A stretch of 64,000 nucleotides of DNA from assembly GCA_963817945.1 (NCBI GenBank), contig CAWFQH010000005.1, positions 434,001 through 498,000 of the forward strand. The letters are read 5' to 3'. A model generated the notes under the pieces. It saw only the letters and a list, made by a program, of their open reading frames with translations, made no database searches and had not been told where the DNA came from. The DNA comes from VRUE01 sp963817945 (lineage in GTDB: Bacteria; Actinomycetota; Thermoleophilia; Solirubrobacterales; 70-9). This document shows positions 8,419-16,140 of this stretch, piece after piece. The position numbers were made by a program, and so were the translations under genes. Within the stretch, counting starts at the first letter, position 1. Every line of letters starts with the position of its first letter.

Positions 8419-9339
8419 GTGGAGTTGAAGAGCCTGACCGAGCAGAAATCGCTGCTGGCCGAGTTGGCCCCCGGCAAACGGACCCGCCTGCGGCGGCTCC
8501 TGTTCGAGTTCGGGCCCGGCAACGGGACCCTGATGCTGCTGCCGATCGACCAGGGCATCGAGCACGGCCCGCGGGACTTCTTCCCCAACCCGGCCTCCAA
8601 GGACCCGGACTACCAGTTCCGGCTCGCGGTCGAGGGCGGCTACTCGGCGCTCGCCTGCCAGATCGGCATGGCCAGCAAGTACTACCCCGACTACGCCGGC
8701 CAAGTGCCGCTGATCCTCAAGGTCAACGGCAAGACCGACATCCCCTCGTCCGCCAAGGCCTTCTCCACCTGCAACGCCAGCGTCGAGGACGCGGTCCGGC
8801 TCGGCGCCGACGCCATCGGCTACACCCTCTACGTCGGCTCGCCGCGCCAGGATGAGGATCTCGCCCAGCTGCGCGGGGTCAGAGAAGATTGCGACCGTTA
8901 CGGCATGCCGCTGGTCATCTGGTCCTACCCGCGCGGCGAGGCGGTCGAAGGCAAGGGTGGGCCCAACTCCTTCTACGCGATCGACTACGCGGCGCGGCTG
9001 GCGATGGAGATGGGCGCCGACGTGGTCAAGCTCAACATGCCGAAGGTCGACCCCGGCAAGGACAAGGACGCGCCCGCCCCCTACAACGAGATGGAAGTCG
9101 ACCAAGCGGAGGCGATTCGGCAGTGCGTCGAGTCGGCCGGCCGCGCGCTGGTCGTCCTCTCGGGCGGCTCCAAGGCCGACGACGATGTCGTCCTCACCAA
9201 TACCCGGGACATCATGCATGCCGGCGGCAGCGGCGTCATCTTCGGCCGCAACGTCTGGCAGCGCGAGTGGAACGATGCCCTCGAGATCATCTCTCAGATC
9301 AAGGACACCCTGACCTCCAGCGTTCGCCGCATCCCCTAA
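8419..9339 (+). CDS. fbaB: Class I fructose-bisphosphate aldolase (DhnA/FbaB type)
   Basis: 306 residues. Cleaves fructose 1,6-bisphosphate in glycolysis and gluconeogenesis via a Schiff base. The TIM-barrel family signature is clear: PIDQGIEHGPRDFF near the N-terminus, the likely Schiff-base lysine in DVVKLNMPK (Lys204), and the phosphate-binding LSGGSKADD followed by GGSGVIFGRNVWQR. GTG 8419 is chosen because GAGGAGGAA lies at a good distance upstream; an upstream ATG at 8377 lacks this. Expressed alone, divergent from the rhomboid-like gene. Confidence 0.92.
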   Translation: MELKSLTEQKSLLAELAPGKRTRLRRLLFEFGPGNGTLMLLPIDQGIEHGPRDFFPNPASKDPDYQFRLAVEGGYSALACQIGMASKYYPDYAGQVPLILKVNGKTDIPSSAKAFSTCNASVEDAVRLGADAIGYTLYVGSPRQDEDLAQLRGVREDCDRYGMPLVIWSYPRGEAVEGKGGPNSFYAIDYAARLAMEMGADVVKLNMPKVDPGKDKDAPAPYNEMEVDQAEAIRQCVESAGRALVVLSGGSKADDDVVLTNTRDIMHAGGSGVIFGRNVWQREWNDALEIISQIKDTLTSSVRRIP

Positions 9340-9382
9340 TCCCCTAGGGGAGAGATGGTCGGCTCCGGACCTATGAAGGGTC

Positions 9383-9940
9383 ATGGAGCGGCACTGGATA
9401 GGCAGCGCGGCGCTCCTGGTCGTCGTCGCGCTGCTCATCGTGCGGCCGTGGGAAGGCGGCGACGGGGGCGGCGGACCGGTAGCGGCCAGCGCCGTGGTGA
9501 CGCGGGTCGTCGACGGCGACACGATCGAGGCGCGGATCGGCGGCCGGGTCGAGGACGTGCGCCTGATCGGGATCGACACGCCGGAGACCGTGAAGCCGGG
9601 GGCGCCGGTTGAATGCTTCGGCCCGCAGGCGTCGCGCTTCGCCCACCGCCTCCTAGAGGGCCGCCGGGTGCGGTTGGTCTTCGGCGTCGAGCGCCGCGAC
9701 CCCTACGGGAGGCTCCTCGCCTATGTCTATCTCGCCCGGGCCGCGGCACCGGGTGCCAGGCCGGCCGCGGTGGCCGCTGAGCCCACCCAGGAGCGACTCG
9801 CCAACGCGACGCTGGTCCGCCGCGGTCTCGCCCGCACCCTGACGATCCCGCCGAACGACCGCTTCGCGGCGCTGCTGACTCGCCTCGAGCTGGACGCGGC
9901 GCAAGCCGGCCGTGGCCTCTGGGGCGCCTGCCCGCCGTAG
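9383..9940 (+). CDS. Thermonuclease-family (SNase-like) nuclease, membrane-anchored or secreted
   Basis: 185 residues. Residues about 6-21 (IGSAALLVVVALLIVRPW) form an uncleaved signal anchor or signal peptide. The staphylococcal-nuclease fold follows: TRVVDGDTIEARI, VRLIGIDTPE with the catalytic arginine and calcium aspartates, ECFGPQAS, and DPYGRLLAYVYL. An insertion rich in Ala/Pro (AAAPGARPAAVAAEP) lies between two strands. It likely degrades extracellular nucleic acid for nutrients. ATG 9383 has only a weak AAGGG site. Confidence 0.85.
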   Translation: MERHWIGSAALLVVVALLIVRPWEGGDGGGGPVAASAVVTRVVDGDTIEARIGGRVEDVRLIGIDTPETVKPGAPVECFGPQASRFAHRLLEGRRVRLVFGVERRDPYGRLLAYVYLARAAAPGARPAAVAAEPTQERLANATLVRRGLARTLTIPPNDRFAALLTRLELDAAQAGRGLWGACPP

Positions 9941-10030
9941 TACCGCGGTCGTGCGATATGTCACATTCGTCCTCTGCAACTTTTCATGTGCCTTGCTACG
10001 GTGCCCGCGGCCCCCGGGCCACCTCCTCTT

Positions 10031-10270
10031 ATGAGAATGCGACAGAGCATTTCCCAGTTCGAGGTTGCCTTCGAGCAGGAGACGACCTTGGAGCGCCGCC
10101 GGCGCGAGCAGCTGCGTCGCCGGGCGGCGAATCGCTCCCGGCAACGGCGCATGGCCCGCAGCGAGCAGCACGGCAAGGTGAGGTTCAGCGTCCTCGCCGT
10201 CTGCCTGACCGCAACGGTCGTCGTCGTGATCGTTGCGATGTTCGAGGCGCTCTCGTTCCTGATGGCGTAG
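10031..10270 (+). CDS. Small basic single-span membrane protein
   Basis: 79 residues from ATG 10031 (a second ATG follows at 10037). The first half is a charged helix rich in Arg/Gln/Glu (ERRRREQLRRRAANRSRQRR); the second is one membrane helix (FSVLAVCLTATVVVVIVAMF) near the C-terminus, leaving the basic part inside. I do not recognise a family. The 90 bases before it hold a possible promoter (TGCAAC, then TGCTACGGT) of low certainty. Confidence 0.6.
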   Translation: MRMRQSISQFEVAFEQETTLERRRREQLRRRAANRSRQRRMARSEQHGKVRFSVLAVCLTATVVVVIVAMFEALSFLMA

Positions 10271-10320
10271 GCCCGGCGACGCCGCGACTCATACGCCCGG
10301 TTGAATAGACTCGCGCGCCG

Positions 10321-10902
10321 ATGGCACGACGCTCACTGAAGCCACAGCTCAATCAGATCCGCGCCTGGGTTCGCCAGGGCCGCACCGACGCCTGGATCGC
10401 CCACCAGCTCGAAATCTCCGCCTCGGAACTGCGCGACTTCCGCAAACAGCACGACCTGACCGCCGATGACGAGAACGGCGGCGCGCAGGACGTCGACCTG
10501 CGCGACGAGATCGAGGCCGAGGTCGAGGCGGCGACGGCCGAAGAGCAGGCTGCCGAAAAGGCGAAGGCGGATGAGAAGGACGAGGCGAACGAGAAGGATG
10601 AGGGGGACGAGGACGCCGAGGAGGATCAGGCCGAGGAGGGCGAGCGGCCACGCCGGCGCCGACGCCGTGGCCGCCGCGGGGGTCGCGGCCGTCGCAAAGA
10701 CTTGGAGGCAACCTTCGACCACGGCGAGGAGGACGGCTACGGCCTCTGGCTCGACCCAGCGGTCGCGGACAATCCCGTCTACGCCGAGCACTGGGCCGGG
10801 AAGCGCGAGGTCACCGTCAGCATCGAAGCCGATCGCATCGTGATTCGCCGTGCCGGCGGCGACGCCGAAGCCGGCGACTCAGCCGACGAGGCGAGCGAGT
10901 AG
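10321..10902 (+). CDS. HTH-like protein with acidic and Arg-rich middle, function unknown
   Basis: 193 residues. The N-terminus has a resolvase-like helix-turn-helix (WVRQGRTDAWIAHQLEIS). Then comes a long Glu/Lys/Asp run (about residues 60-105), an Arg/Gly patch (RRRRRRGRRGGRGRRKD), and a compact C-terminal domain with HGEEDGYGLWLDPAV and a two-strand end (VTVSIEADRIVIRR). The mix of a nucleic-acid binding head and RG-like patch suggests a nucleoid or RNA-associated protein, which is inference. Low-complexity content makes family assignment unsafe. It begins 50 bases after the preceding small gene. Confidence 0.7.
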   Translation: MARRSLKPQLNQIRAWVRQGRTDAWIAHQLEISASELRDFRKQHDLTADDENGGAQDVDLRDEIEAEVEAATAEEQAAEKAKADEKDEANEKDEGDEDAEEDQAEEGERPRRRRRRGRRGGRGRRKDLEATFDHGEEDGYGLWLDPAVADNPVYAEHWAGKREVTVSIEADRIVIRRAGGDAEAGDSADEASE

Positions 10903-11011
10903 CGGGGCCAGCCCGGGCGCTTGGGCCTGAAGGCTCGTCATCGGTTCCGGCCCATTTGCTCAATAATTTTCTTCTAAACTCTCTCTTCTTTCCCGAGGAG
11001 GAGGAGATGAG

Positions 11012-11701
11012 ATGGCCAAGACCTTGAAAACCCTGGGTCGCACCCTCGTTGCAGTGCTTGCGCTCGGGCTGATGGGGTCGCCTGCCGCCCAAGCCGACAC
11101 TACGACCTGGATCACACCGGAGGGCAATAAAGGGAAATTCGCCGCTGAACAAGTCAGCGAATCGTTCAAAGTGACGTATCTGGGTCGGTCCGTAACTTGC
11201 GAAACCATGATGTGGGAGGAAACGTTTATCGGCGCCGGAACGAAACTGCTTCCGTTCCAGCCGGCCTTCACGGGGTGCAAAACCACTGCAGAACTGAACG
11301 CCACATTCACAATGCATGAATGCGACTTCATAGTTAAAGGCGCCCCCGGAGAAGTGGGGTATCTGGGGACGACAGAGCTGAGCTGCCCTAATAAAGGAGA
11401 ACAGCTCGAACTGCATGTCTATATGGGTACCGTGCACAAACCGGAAAACCACGTTTGCACATATACAGTCAAACCGCAGGCTGCCCTGGGAAATGTGAGT
11501 TTCGAAAATCGGGCGCTCGGATCGCCAAAAGACGACATTTGGCTCAATGCCGAAGGGGTCACATTCGAAACGACGGTGCATGGCTCGGCGCTCATTTGCG
11601 GAGCCAACGGCAGCGAAGCGAGGGTCTTTGGATCCACCACAATCCGCGCCTTCGACTCCGAAGGAAACCAGACAAAACTGACAGTCGGATCAGAAACATA
11701 A
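11012..11701 (+). CDS. Secreted cysteine-containing protein, lower GC than neighbours
   Basis: 229 residues. Signal peptide MAKTLKTLGRTLVAVLALGL with a likely cut after AAQA. The mature part is beta-rich with about seven cysteines (TCETMM, TGCKTT, HECDF, LSCPN, HVCTYTV, LICGAN) that could pair outside the cell. GAGGAGGAGGAG precedes the ATG. Base composition is close to half AT, with AAA, GAA and ATA codons rare in the flanking genes, and an AT-rich leader (about 10960-10985). I see no known domain; it resembles lineage-specific secreted families of Thermoleophilia. Its own promoter and terminator make it a single-gene unit, possibly acquired. Confidence 0.75.
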   Translation: MAKTLKTLGRTLVAVLALGLMGSPAAQADTTTWITPEGNKGKFAAEQVSESFKVTYLGRSVTCETMMWEETFIGAGTKLLPFQPAFTGCKTTAELNATFTMHECDFIVKGAPGEVGYLGTTELSCPNKGEQLELHVYMGTVHKPENHVCTYTVKPQAALGNVSFENRALGSPKDDIWLNAEGVTFETTVHGSALICGANGSEARVFGSTTIRAFDSEGNQTKLTVGSET

Positions 11702-11733
11702 GTTGATCTGAGTGCTTCTCGATATGAGAAAGG

Positions 11734-11759
11734 CGAGGCGGTTCCGACGAACCGCCTCG
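11734..11759. terminator. Hairpin terminator between convergent genes
   Basis: Arms CGAGGCGGTT (11734-11743) and AACCGCCTCG (11750-11759), 6-nt loop, 33 bases after the secreted-protein stop and 17 bases from the convergent gene stop. A short TCGCTTTC follows. It probably serves both directions. Confidence 0.75.
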
Positions 11760-11776
11760 TCGCTTTCAAACCGGAA

Positions 11777-12100
11777 TCAGACGGTCAGCTGACGACCACC
11801 GGCGAAGTCGGCGGCCCCACGCAGATAGAGCCAGAAGGCGGCGTCAGCCAGCGATTGCGGGTCGCTCGCGAGCCCGGGCGCGGCGTCGAGAGCCACCTGC
11901 AAGCACCAGTCGGTGCCCCGGCCGTACAGCTCCGCGAGCTCGGCGGCGTGGAAGGTAGGGCCGATGCGGCGTCGCAGCTCGTCCTGGACGGCGCCGACGA
12001 GGCGATCGGCAAGCCGGCGCTCGCGCGGCTCGCCGATCGCCTGGAGGGCGCGCCAGCCCTCCTCCCACTGGAAGAGCGCGTTCTCGAGCGGATAGCTCAC
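11777..12100 (-). CDS. Small hypothetical protein at the end of the eno operon
   Basis: 107 residues from GTG 12100; the longer frame upstream is a shadow of the glycosyltransferase. The sequence is soluble and helical with NALFQWEEGWRAL near the start, DRLVGAVQDELRRRIG in the middle and LYGRGTDWCLQVALDAAPG later. The DELRRR...GTDWC pattern looks like a conserved actinobacterial domain, but I cannot name it. It begins 10 bases after the glycosyltransferase stop, so it is most likely the last gene of that transcript, ended by the hairpin at 11734-11759. Confidence 0.65.
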   Translation of the reverse strand: MSYPLENALFQWEEGWRALQAIGEPRERRLADRLVGAVQDELRRRIGPTFHAAELAELYGRGTDWCLQVALDAAPGLASDPQSLADAAFWLYLRGAADFAGGRQLTV

Positions 12101-12110
12101 TGCGACGAGA

Positions 12111-14354
12111 CTACCCAGCAGGCTGCTGCGGAATCCGGCGCAGCGGAGCATTGGCGCGGCCGCAGGCGGTCGGATCGAGGCGGCGCTGGATTCTCCAGAC
12201 AGCCACGCCGTCGCCGCGCACGACCGGGACCGGCGCCTTCGAGCCGCGCAGCCACCTGGACTCCGGCGATCGAATCGGATTCTCAGGCCGGATGAAGTTG
12301 AGGAAGGGGGCCGTGACCAGGTAGTCCAGGCCGGCGGCGTTGACCACAGCACGGAACTCGGCGCAGCTCGGGATGGCGTTGAAGGCGCCATGCGAGCCCT
12401 TCAACCCCAGATAGCGCACCTTGTTGGAGAGGTCGGTGCCGTAGAACCCGTACTCGAGGAAGCCAGCGGTCGTCCCGGCCAGGCCGATCCGCGCGTCCTC
12501 CACCCCGCGCGCCCAGCGGTAGGCGGAGTCCAGCCCCATCCCGGGAATCGCCCGTTCGCGATCCTCGTTGCGAAAGCGATCGTCGAGATAATCGCGTTGA
12601 ACCGGATAGCCAATCGCGGCGATGCCAAGAGCCAGGGCCGCGAAGCCGGCGATCACAACCCCCCGAGCCGCGCCCCGCCGGCGTGCCAGCAACAGTGCCG
12701 CAGGCACCCCGATCGCCAACAGAGCGATGAGGGCACCAGCGAGCCGATCCGGGTCGCGCACGACCGCATCGAGCCGGTCGGTAAGCACCAGCACCATCAC
12801 GAACAGGGACAGGACGATCCATCCGCGGATCCTGTCGCGGCGGCCCACCCCCGCCACCGCGCCAGCCGCGGAAGGAGTGGACTTGAACAGCGCAAGCGGT
12901 AGCAGGGCTAGGCCGGCCAGCAAGGCGGGAACGGCGTAGCGGATGTTGATCTCGAAGCCCGTCGGGGCGCCCTCGGCGCCGGCGGCGCTGAGCGGGGTGA
13001 ACAGATAGGCGACGATCCCGAAAAGGGCCACGCCCCCCATCCAGCGCACGATCCGATCGCGGCGCTGAACTAGCGCCAGCACCGCCCCCGCCAGGGCGCC
13101 AGCGATGATCAACGGCCAGAGGACGCCGAAGGCGTCATGGAGGCCCGGCGCAAAGTAGTCGCTCCAAACCGCGGTGTCGGTGGCGTAGTGGGAGATGCTG
13201 AAGTCAGGCCTGCCACTCTGCAGCCGCTCCGGATGCGGCAGCGAGATCGGCCCGAGGCTCTCCAGCTGCGGCAGCGGGTTACCGACGACGATCAGGTTGC
13301 GCAAGTACCAGTAGCCGCCGCCAGCGAGGGCGGCCAAGCTCCACCAGGCGGTTGCCGCCCAGCGCTTGCCCGCGGGCGCTAAAGCGATCGCGGCGACCGT
13401 CAGTGCGGCTGCCATGGCGAGCGCCGTCGACTTGGTGCCCACAGCGAGGCCCGTTGCGAGCCCGGCGACGGCCAGCGGGAGCATCTGGGGCGCGGGGCCT
13501 GTCGCGGGGTGAGGGGGGCGCTGCGGGCGAGGGCGTCCTCGGCCCCCCTCACCCCGCGCCACCCGCGCCAGATACGTTCCTTGGTTGACCAGGATCGCGA
13601 TCGCCGCGAGCAGCAATGCCGCTGCCATGACGTCGTTCTTAGCTGCGCCAGGCTCCCGGACGACCAAAGTGTGGCTCGAGAGCACGATCGCTGCAGCGGC
13701 GACGGAGAGCGGACCGAGCCCGTATGGGCGGCCGATGCACCAGGCGGCAAGAAAAGCAACTGCCAGCCAGCCGAAGTTGAGGAAGAGCGAGAGGCTGTCG
13801 CGCTCAGTGAGCAGGATCCCAACGGCGTGGAGCAACTCTGAATTCTGCGGGTAGAACCAGTTGGTGAAGACGGTCTCGGTGTAATGAATGCCCGTCACCG
13901 AGTGGCTCTTGGCCATCTCCGTAGCGAAGGGCATGTGGTACCAGAGCGAGTCGAAGTTGAAGATGCCGCGGCTCAGGGCATCGGCAGCCGTCAGTCCCCA
14001 GTGCGCGAACACGAGCGCGACAACACCCATCGCGACGATGGTCGTCCCTGAGAGTGCGTTGGCGGTAGGGCGGCGCTGCCGCCATCTCACCGGCGCGGGC
14101 ACTAGGGCGATCCCAACCGCCAGCGCCACCGAGGCGCCCACGAGAGCCCACGCGTAGAGAAGGCCAACCACGCCGAGCAGCTCGCTCAGCCAGATCAACA
14201 GCGCAACGCCCGCGAGCGCCTCAACGAGGTGTCCCGGAGCGCCCTCCCACGCCGGCAGCAGGCGGCGCCGCAGGCTTACCGCCGAGAACCCCAGTGAACC
14301 GACGAGCAGCGTCAGTAGCGCGACGCTGAGGATGTAGGAGCCGGCGCTAACCAC
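12111..14354 (-). CDS. Polytopic membrane glycosyltransferase-like protein (GT-C type)
   Basis: 747 residues with about a dozen membrane helices. The first long outside loop carries FDSLWYHMPFATEMA, with acidic and aromatic residues as in the catalytic loop of GT-C enzymes (ArnT/PMT/oligosaccharyl families), followed by FYPQNSELLH. The soluble C-terminal part (about the last 130 residues) is outside the membrane. It probably moves a sugar from a polyprenyl carrier to an envelope acceptor; donor and acceptor are unknown. GTG 14354 has GGAG 8 bases upstream. An in-frame palindrome (13503-13558) encodes an Arg/Pro-rich loop. It lies between ftsB and a small gene. Confidence 0.75.
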   Translation of the reverse strand: MVSAGSYILSVALLTLLVGSLGFSAVSLRRRLLPAWEGAPGHLVEALAGVALLIWLSELLGVVGLLYAWALVGASVALAVGIALVPAPVRWRQRRPTANALSGTTIVAMGVVALVFAHWGLTAADALSRGIFNFDSLWYHMPFATEMAKSHSVTGIHYTETVFTNWFYPQNSELLHAVGILLTERDSLSLFLNFGWLAVAFLAAWCIGRPYGLGPLSVAAAAIVLSSHTLVVREPGAAKNDVMAAALLLAAIAILVNQGTYLARVARGEGGRGRPRPQRPPHPATGPAPQMLPLAVAGLATGLAVGTKSTALAMAAALTVAAIALAPAGKRWAATAWWSLAALAGGGYWYLRNLIVVGNPLPQLESLGPISLPHPERLQSGRPDFSISHYATDTAVWSDYFAPGLHDAFGVLWPLIIAGALAGAVLALVQRRDRIVRWMGGVALFGIVAYLFTPLSAAGAEGAPTGFEINIRYAVPALLAGLALLPLALFKSTPSAAGAVAGVGRRDRIRGWIVLSLFVMVLVLTDRLDAVVRDPDRLAGALIALLAIGVPAALLLARRRGAARGVVIAGFAALALGIAAIGYPVQRDYLDDRFRNEDRERAIPGMGLDSAYRWARGVEDARIGLAGTTAGFLEYGFYGTDLSNKVRYLGLKGSHGAFNAIPSCAEFRAVVNAAGLDYLVTAPFLNFIRPENPIRSPESRWLRGSKAPVPVVRGDGVAVWRIQRRLDPTACGRANAPLRRIPQQPAG
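13503..13558. repeat. 17-bp perfect palindrome inside the glycosyltransferase gene
   Basis: Arms 13503-13519 and 13542-13558 are exact reverse complements around a 22-nt loop. In the protein it encodes a hydrophilic stretch (GEGGRGRPRPQRPPHPATG) between two membrane helices. The surrounding protein is otherwise ordinary, which suggests an inserted repetitive element that kept the frame. Confidence 0.7.
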
Positions 14355-14375
14355 CGGGCGCTCCGCCGAGGGCTG

Positions 14376-14768
14376 TCAGCCGCCGAGGCCGCGGACGACG
14401 ATCGGTGTCTCGCCTTCGGCGACCATGCCCTGCGCCCGCGCCTTGCGGCTGACGACGAGGGGGTCGTCGGCGGTCTGGATCCGGTGGTGGAGGCGCTTGT
14501 TCTCGTGCAGCACCTCCTGGAATTCGGCTTTGGCCGCGGTCGTCGCGGTGTAGGTCCTGAAGAGATCGATTGCCGGGTTGAGGTAGGAGTAGAGGACGGC
14601 GGCGAGGACCAGGGTGAGCGCTATGCGGCCGACGCGGTCCCAGCGGATGCGGCTGCCGCCACGCCTGGCGGCGGGCTTTCGTCGCGCGGCTGGACGGCGT
14701 TTCGGCCGCGCCGCAGTCGTGCGCCGCCTCGATGCGGTCGTGGCCCGGCTGCGGGCGCGCGCTGCCAT
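14376..14768 (-). CDS. ftsB: Septum formation initiator FtsB/DivIC
   Basis: 130 residues. A basic Ala/Arg-rich cytoplasmic tail of about 45 residues, one membrane helix (IALTLVLAAVLYSYLNPAI), then a coiled coil outside the membrane (AKAEFQEVLHENKRLHHRIQ) and the family end DDPLVVSRKARAQGMVAEGE. It works in the divisome with FtsL and FtsQ. Direct linkage to eno is the classic actinobacterial arrangement. Ends 21 bases before the glycosyltransferase start. Confidence 0.92.
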   Translation of the reverse strand: MAARARSRATTASRRRTTAARPKRRPAARRKPAARRGGSRIRWDRVGRIALTLVLAAVLYSYLNPAIDLFRTYTATTAAKAEFQEVLHENKRLHHRIQTADDPLVVSRKARAQGMVAEGETPIVVRGLGG

Positions 14769-14796
14769 GCCCGCTCCTACGCGGTCGGGCGCCGCA

Positions 14797-14825
14797 TTCC
14801 TTCAACGTCTCGACGCTTGAAGGAA
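14797..14825. terminator. 9-bp hairpin across the enolase stop codon
   Basis: Arms TTCCTTCAA (14797-14805) and TTGAAGGAA (14817-14825) with an 11-nt loop. The eno stop codon is in the distal arm on the coding strand. No T run follows. It may weaken read-through into ftsB or shield the eno 3' end; a weak attenuator is the best guess. Confidence 0.4.
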
Positions 14826-16100
14826 GGCTCCCAGGCCCGCGAACTCGGCCGCGGACCCCAGCTCCTCCTCGATTCGCAGCAGCCGGTTGTACTTGGCCAC
14901 GCGATCGGAGCGCGAGGGAGCGCCGGTCTTGATCTGCCCGGCGCCGGTCGCCACCGCCAGATCGGCGATCGTCGTGTCCTCGGTCTCGCCCGAACGGTGC
15001 GAGATCACGGCCGTGTAGCCCGCCTCACGGGCGACCCGAATCGCCTCCAGCGTCTCGGTCAGAGTGCCGATCTGGTTGACCTTGACCAGGATCGAGTTGC
15101 CGACGCCGAGCTCGATCCCGCGCCGCAGCCGCTCCGGGTTGGTGACGAAGAGGTCGTCGCCGACCAACTGCACGCGCTCGCCGACCCGCTCGGTCAGCAG
15201 CTTCCAGCCGTCCCAGTCCTCCTCGTCCATCCCGTCCTCGATCGAGACGATCGGGTAGCGCGAGCAGGCGTCCTCCCAGTAGGCGGCCATCTCCTTGCTA
15301 CTGAGCGAGCGGCCCTCGTGCTGCAGCACGTAGGAGCCGCCCTCGTAGACCTCGCTGGTCGCCGGGTCGAGAGCGACGAAGACGTCGGAGCCGGGCTCGT
15401 AACCGGCCGCCTCGACACCCGCGAGGACGGCCTGCAGGGCCGCCTCGTTGGACTCGAGGTTGGGGGCGAAACCCCCCTCGTCGCCGACAGCAGTCGAGAG
15501 GCCTTGCGAGGCGAGGGTCTTCTTCAGCGCGTGGAAGACCTCGGCTCCCACCCGCAGGCACTCGGAGAAGCTCTCGGCCCCGGCCGGAACGATCATGAAC
15601 TCCTGGAAGTCGACCGAGTTGTCAGCGTGGGCACCGCCGTTGAGGACGTTCATCATCGGCGCCGGCAGCAGCGTCGGCTCGCCAGCGCCGTAGAGCTCGG
15701 CCAGGTACCGGTACAGCGGCTGCCCGGAATCCGCCGCCGCGGCCCTCGCCGCCGCCAGCGAAACGCCGAGAATCGCGTTGGCGCCAATCCTGCCCTTGTT
15801 GGGAGTGCCGTCGAGCTCGATCATCGTCTCGTCGAGCGCCCGCTGCTCGGTTGCCCGGGCACCGGCCAGCGCCTTGCCGATCTCCCCGTTGACGTTGGCC
15901 ACCGCCGTCGAGACACCCTTGCCGGCCCAGGCGTCGCCGCCGTCGCGCAGCTCAACCGCCTCGAACTCGCCGGTCGAGGCACCGGAGGGAACAGCCGCCA
16001 GGCCCCGCGCTCCGGACTCGAGCACGACCTCGACCTCGACCGTGGGATTGCCGCGCGAGTCGAGAATCTGGCGCGCGTGGATAGAGGCGATGGCGCTCAC
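14802..16100 (-). CDS. eno: Enolase
   Basis: 432 residues, full length. Converts 2-phosphoglycerate to phosphoenolpyruvate in glycolysis. Signatures: RQILDSRGNPTVEVEV at the start, PSGASTGEFEA (loop 1), NVLNGGAHADN, the magnesium ligands in FVALDPATSE, SIEDGMDEEDW and LVGDDLFVTNP, the catalytic lysine in ILVKVNQIGTLTE, and SHRSGETEDTTIADLAV. GTG 16100 is the start. A short hairpin (agaggg/ccctct, 16117-16132) lies in the 40-base gap after the parvulin gene. Confidence 0.98.
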   Translation of the reverse strand: MSAIASIHARQILDSRGNPTVEVEVVLESGARGLAAVPSGASTGEFEAVELRDGGDAWAGKGVSTAVANVNGEIGKALAGARATEQRALDETMIELDGTPNKGRIGANAILGVSLAAARAAAADSGQPLYRYLAELYGAGEPTLLPAPMMNVLNGGAHADNSVDFQEFMIVPAGAESFSECLRVGAEVFHALKKTLASQGLSTAVGDEGGFAPNLESNEAALQAVLAGVEAAGYEPGSDVFVALDPATSEVYEGGSYVLQHEGRSLSSKEMAAYWEDACSRYPIVSIEDGMDEEDWDGWKLLTERVGERVQLVGDDLFVTNPERLRRGIELGVGNSILVKVNQIGTLTETLEAIRVAREAGYTAVISHRSGETEDTTIADLAVATGAGQIKTGAPSRSDRVAKYNRLLRIEEELGSAAEFAGLGAFLQASRR

Positions 16101-16140
16101 GGGCGCGCCAGTCTATAGAGGGCAGACCCTCTCGAGGGGA

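Noticed and set aside
13503..13558. Rho-independent terminator
   Set aside because: It lies inside an uninterrupted reading frame, between membrane helices, with a 22-nt loop and no T tract.
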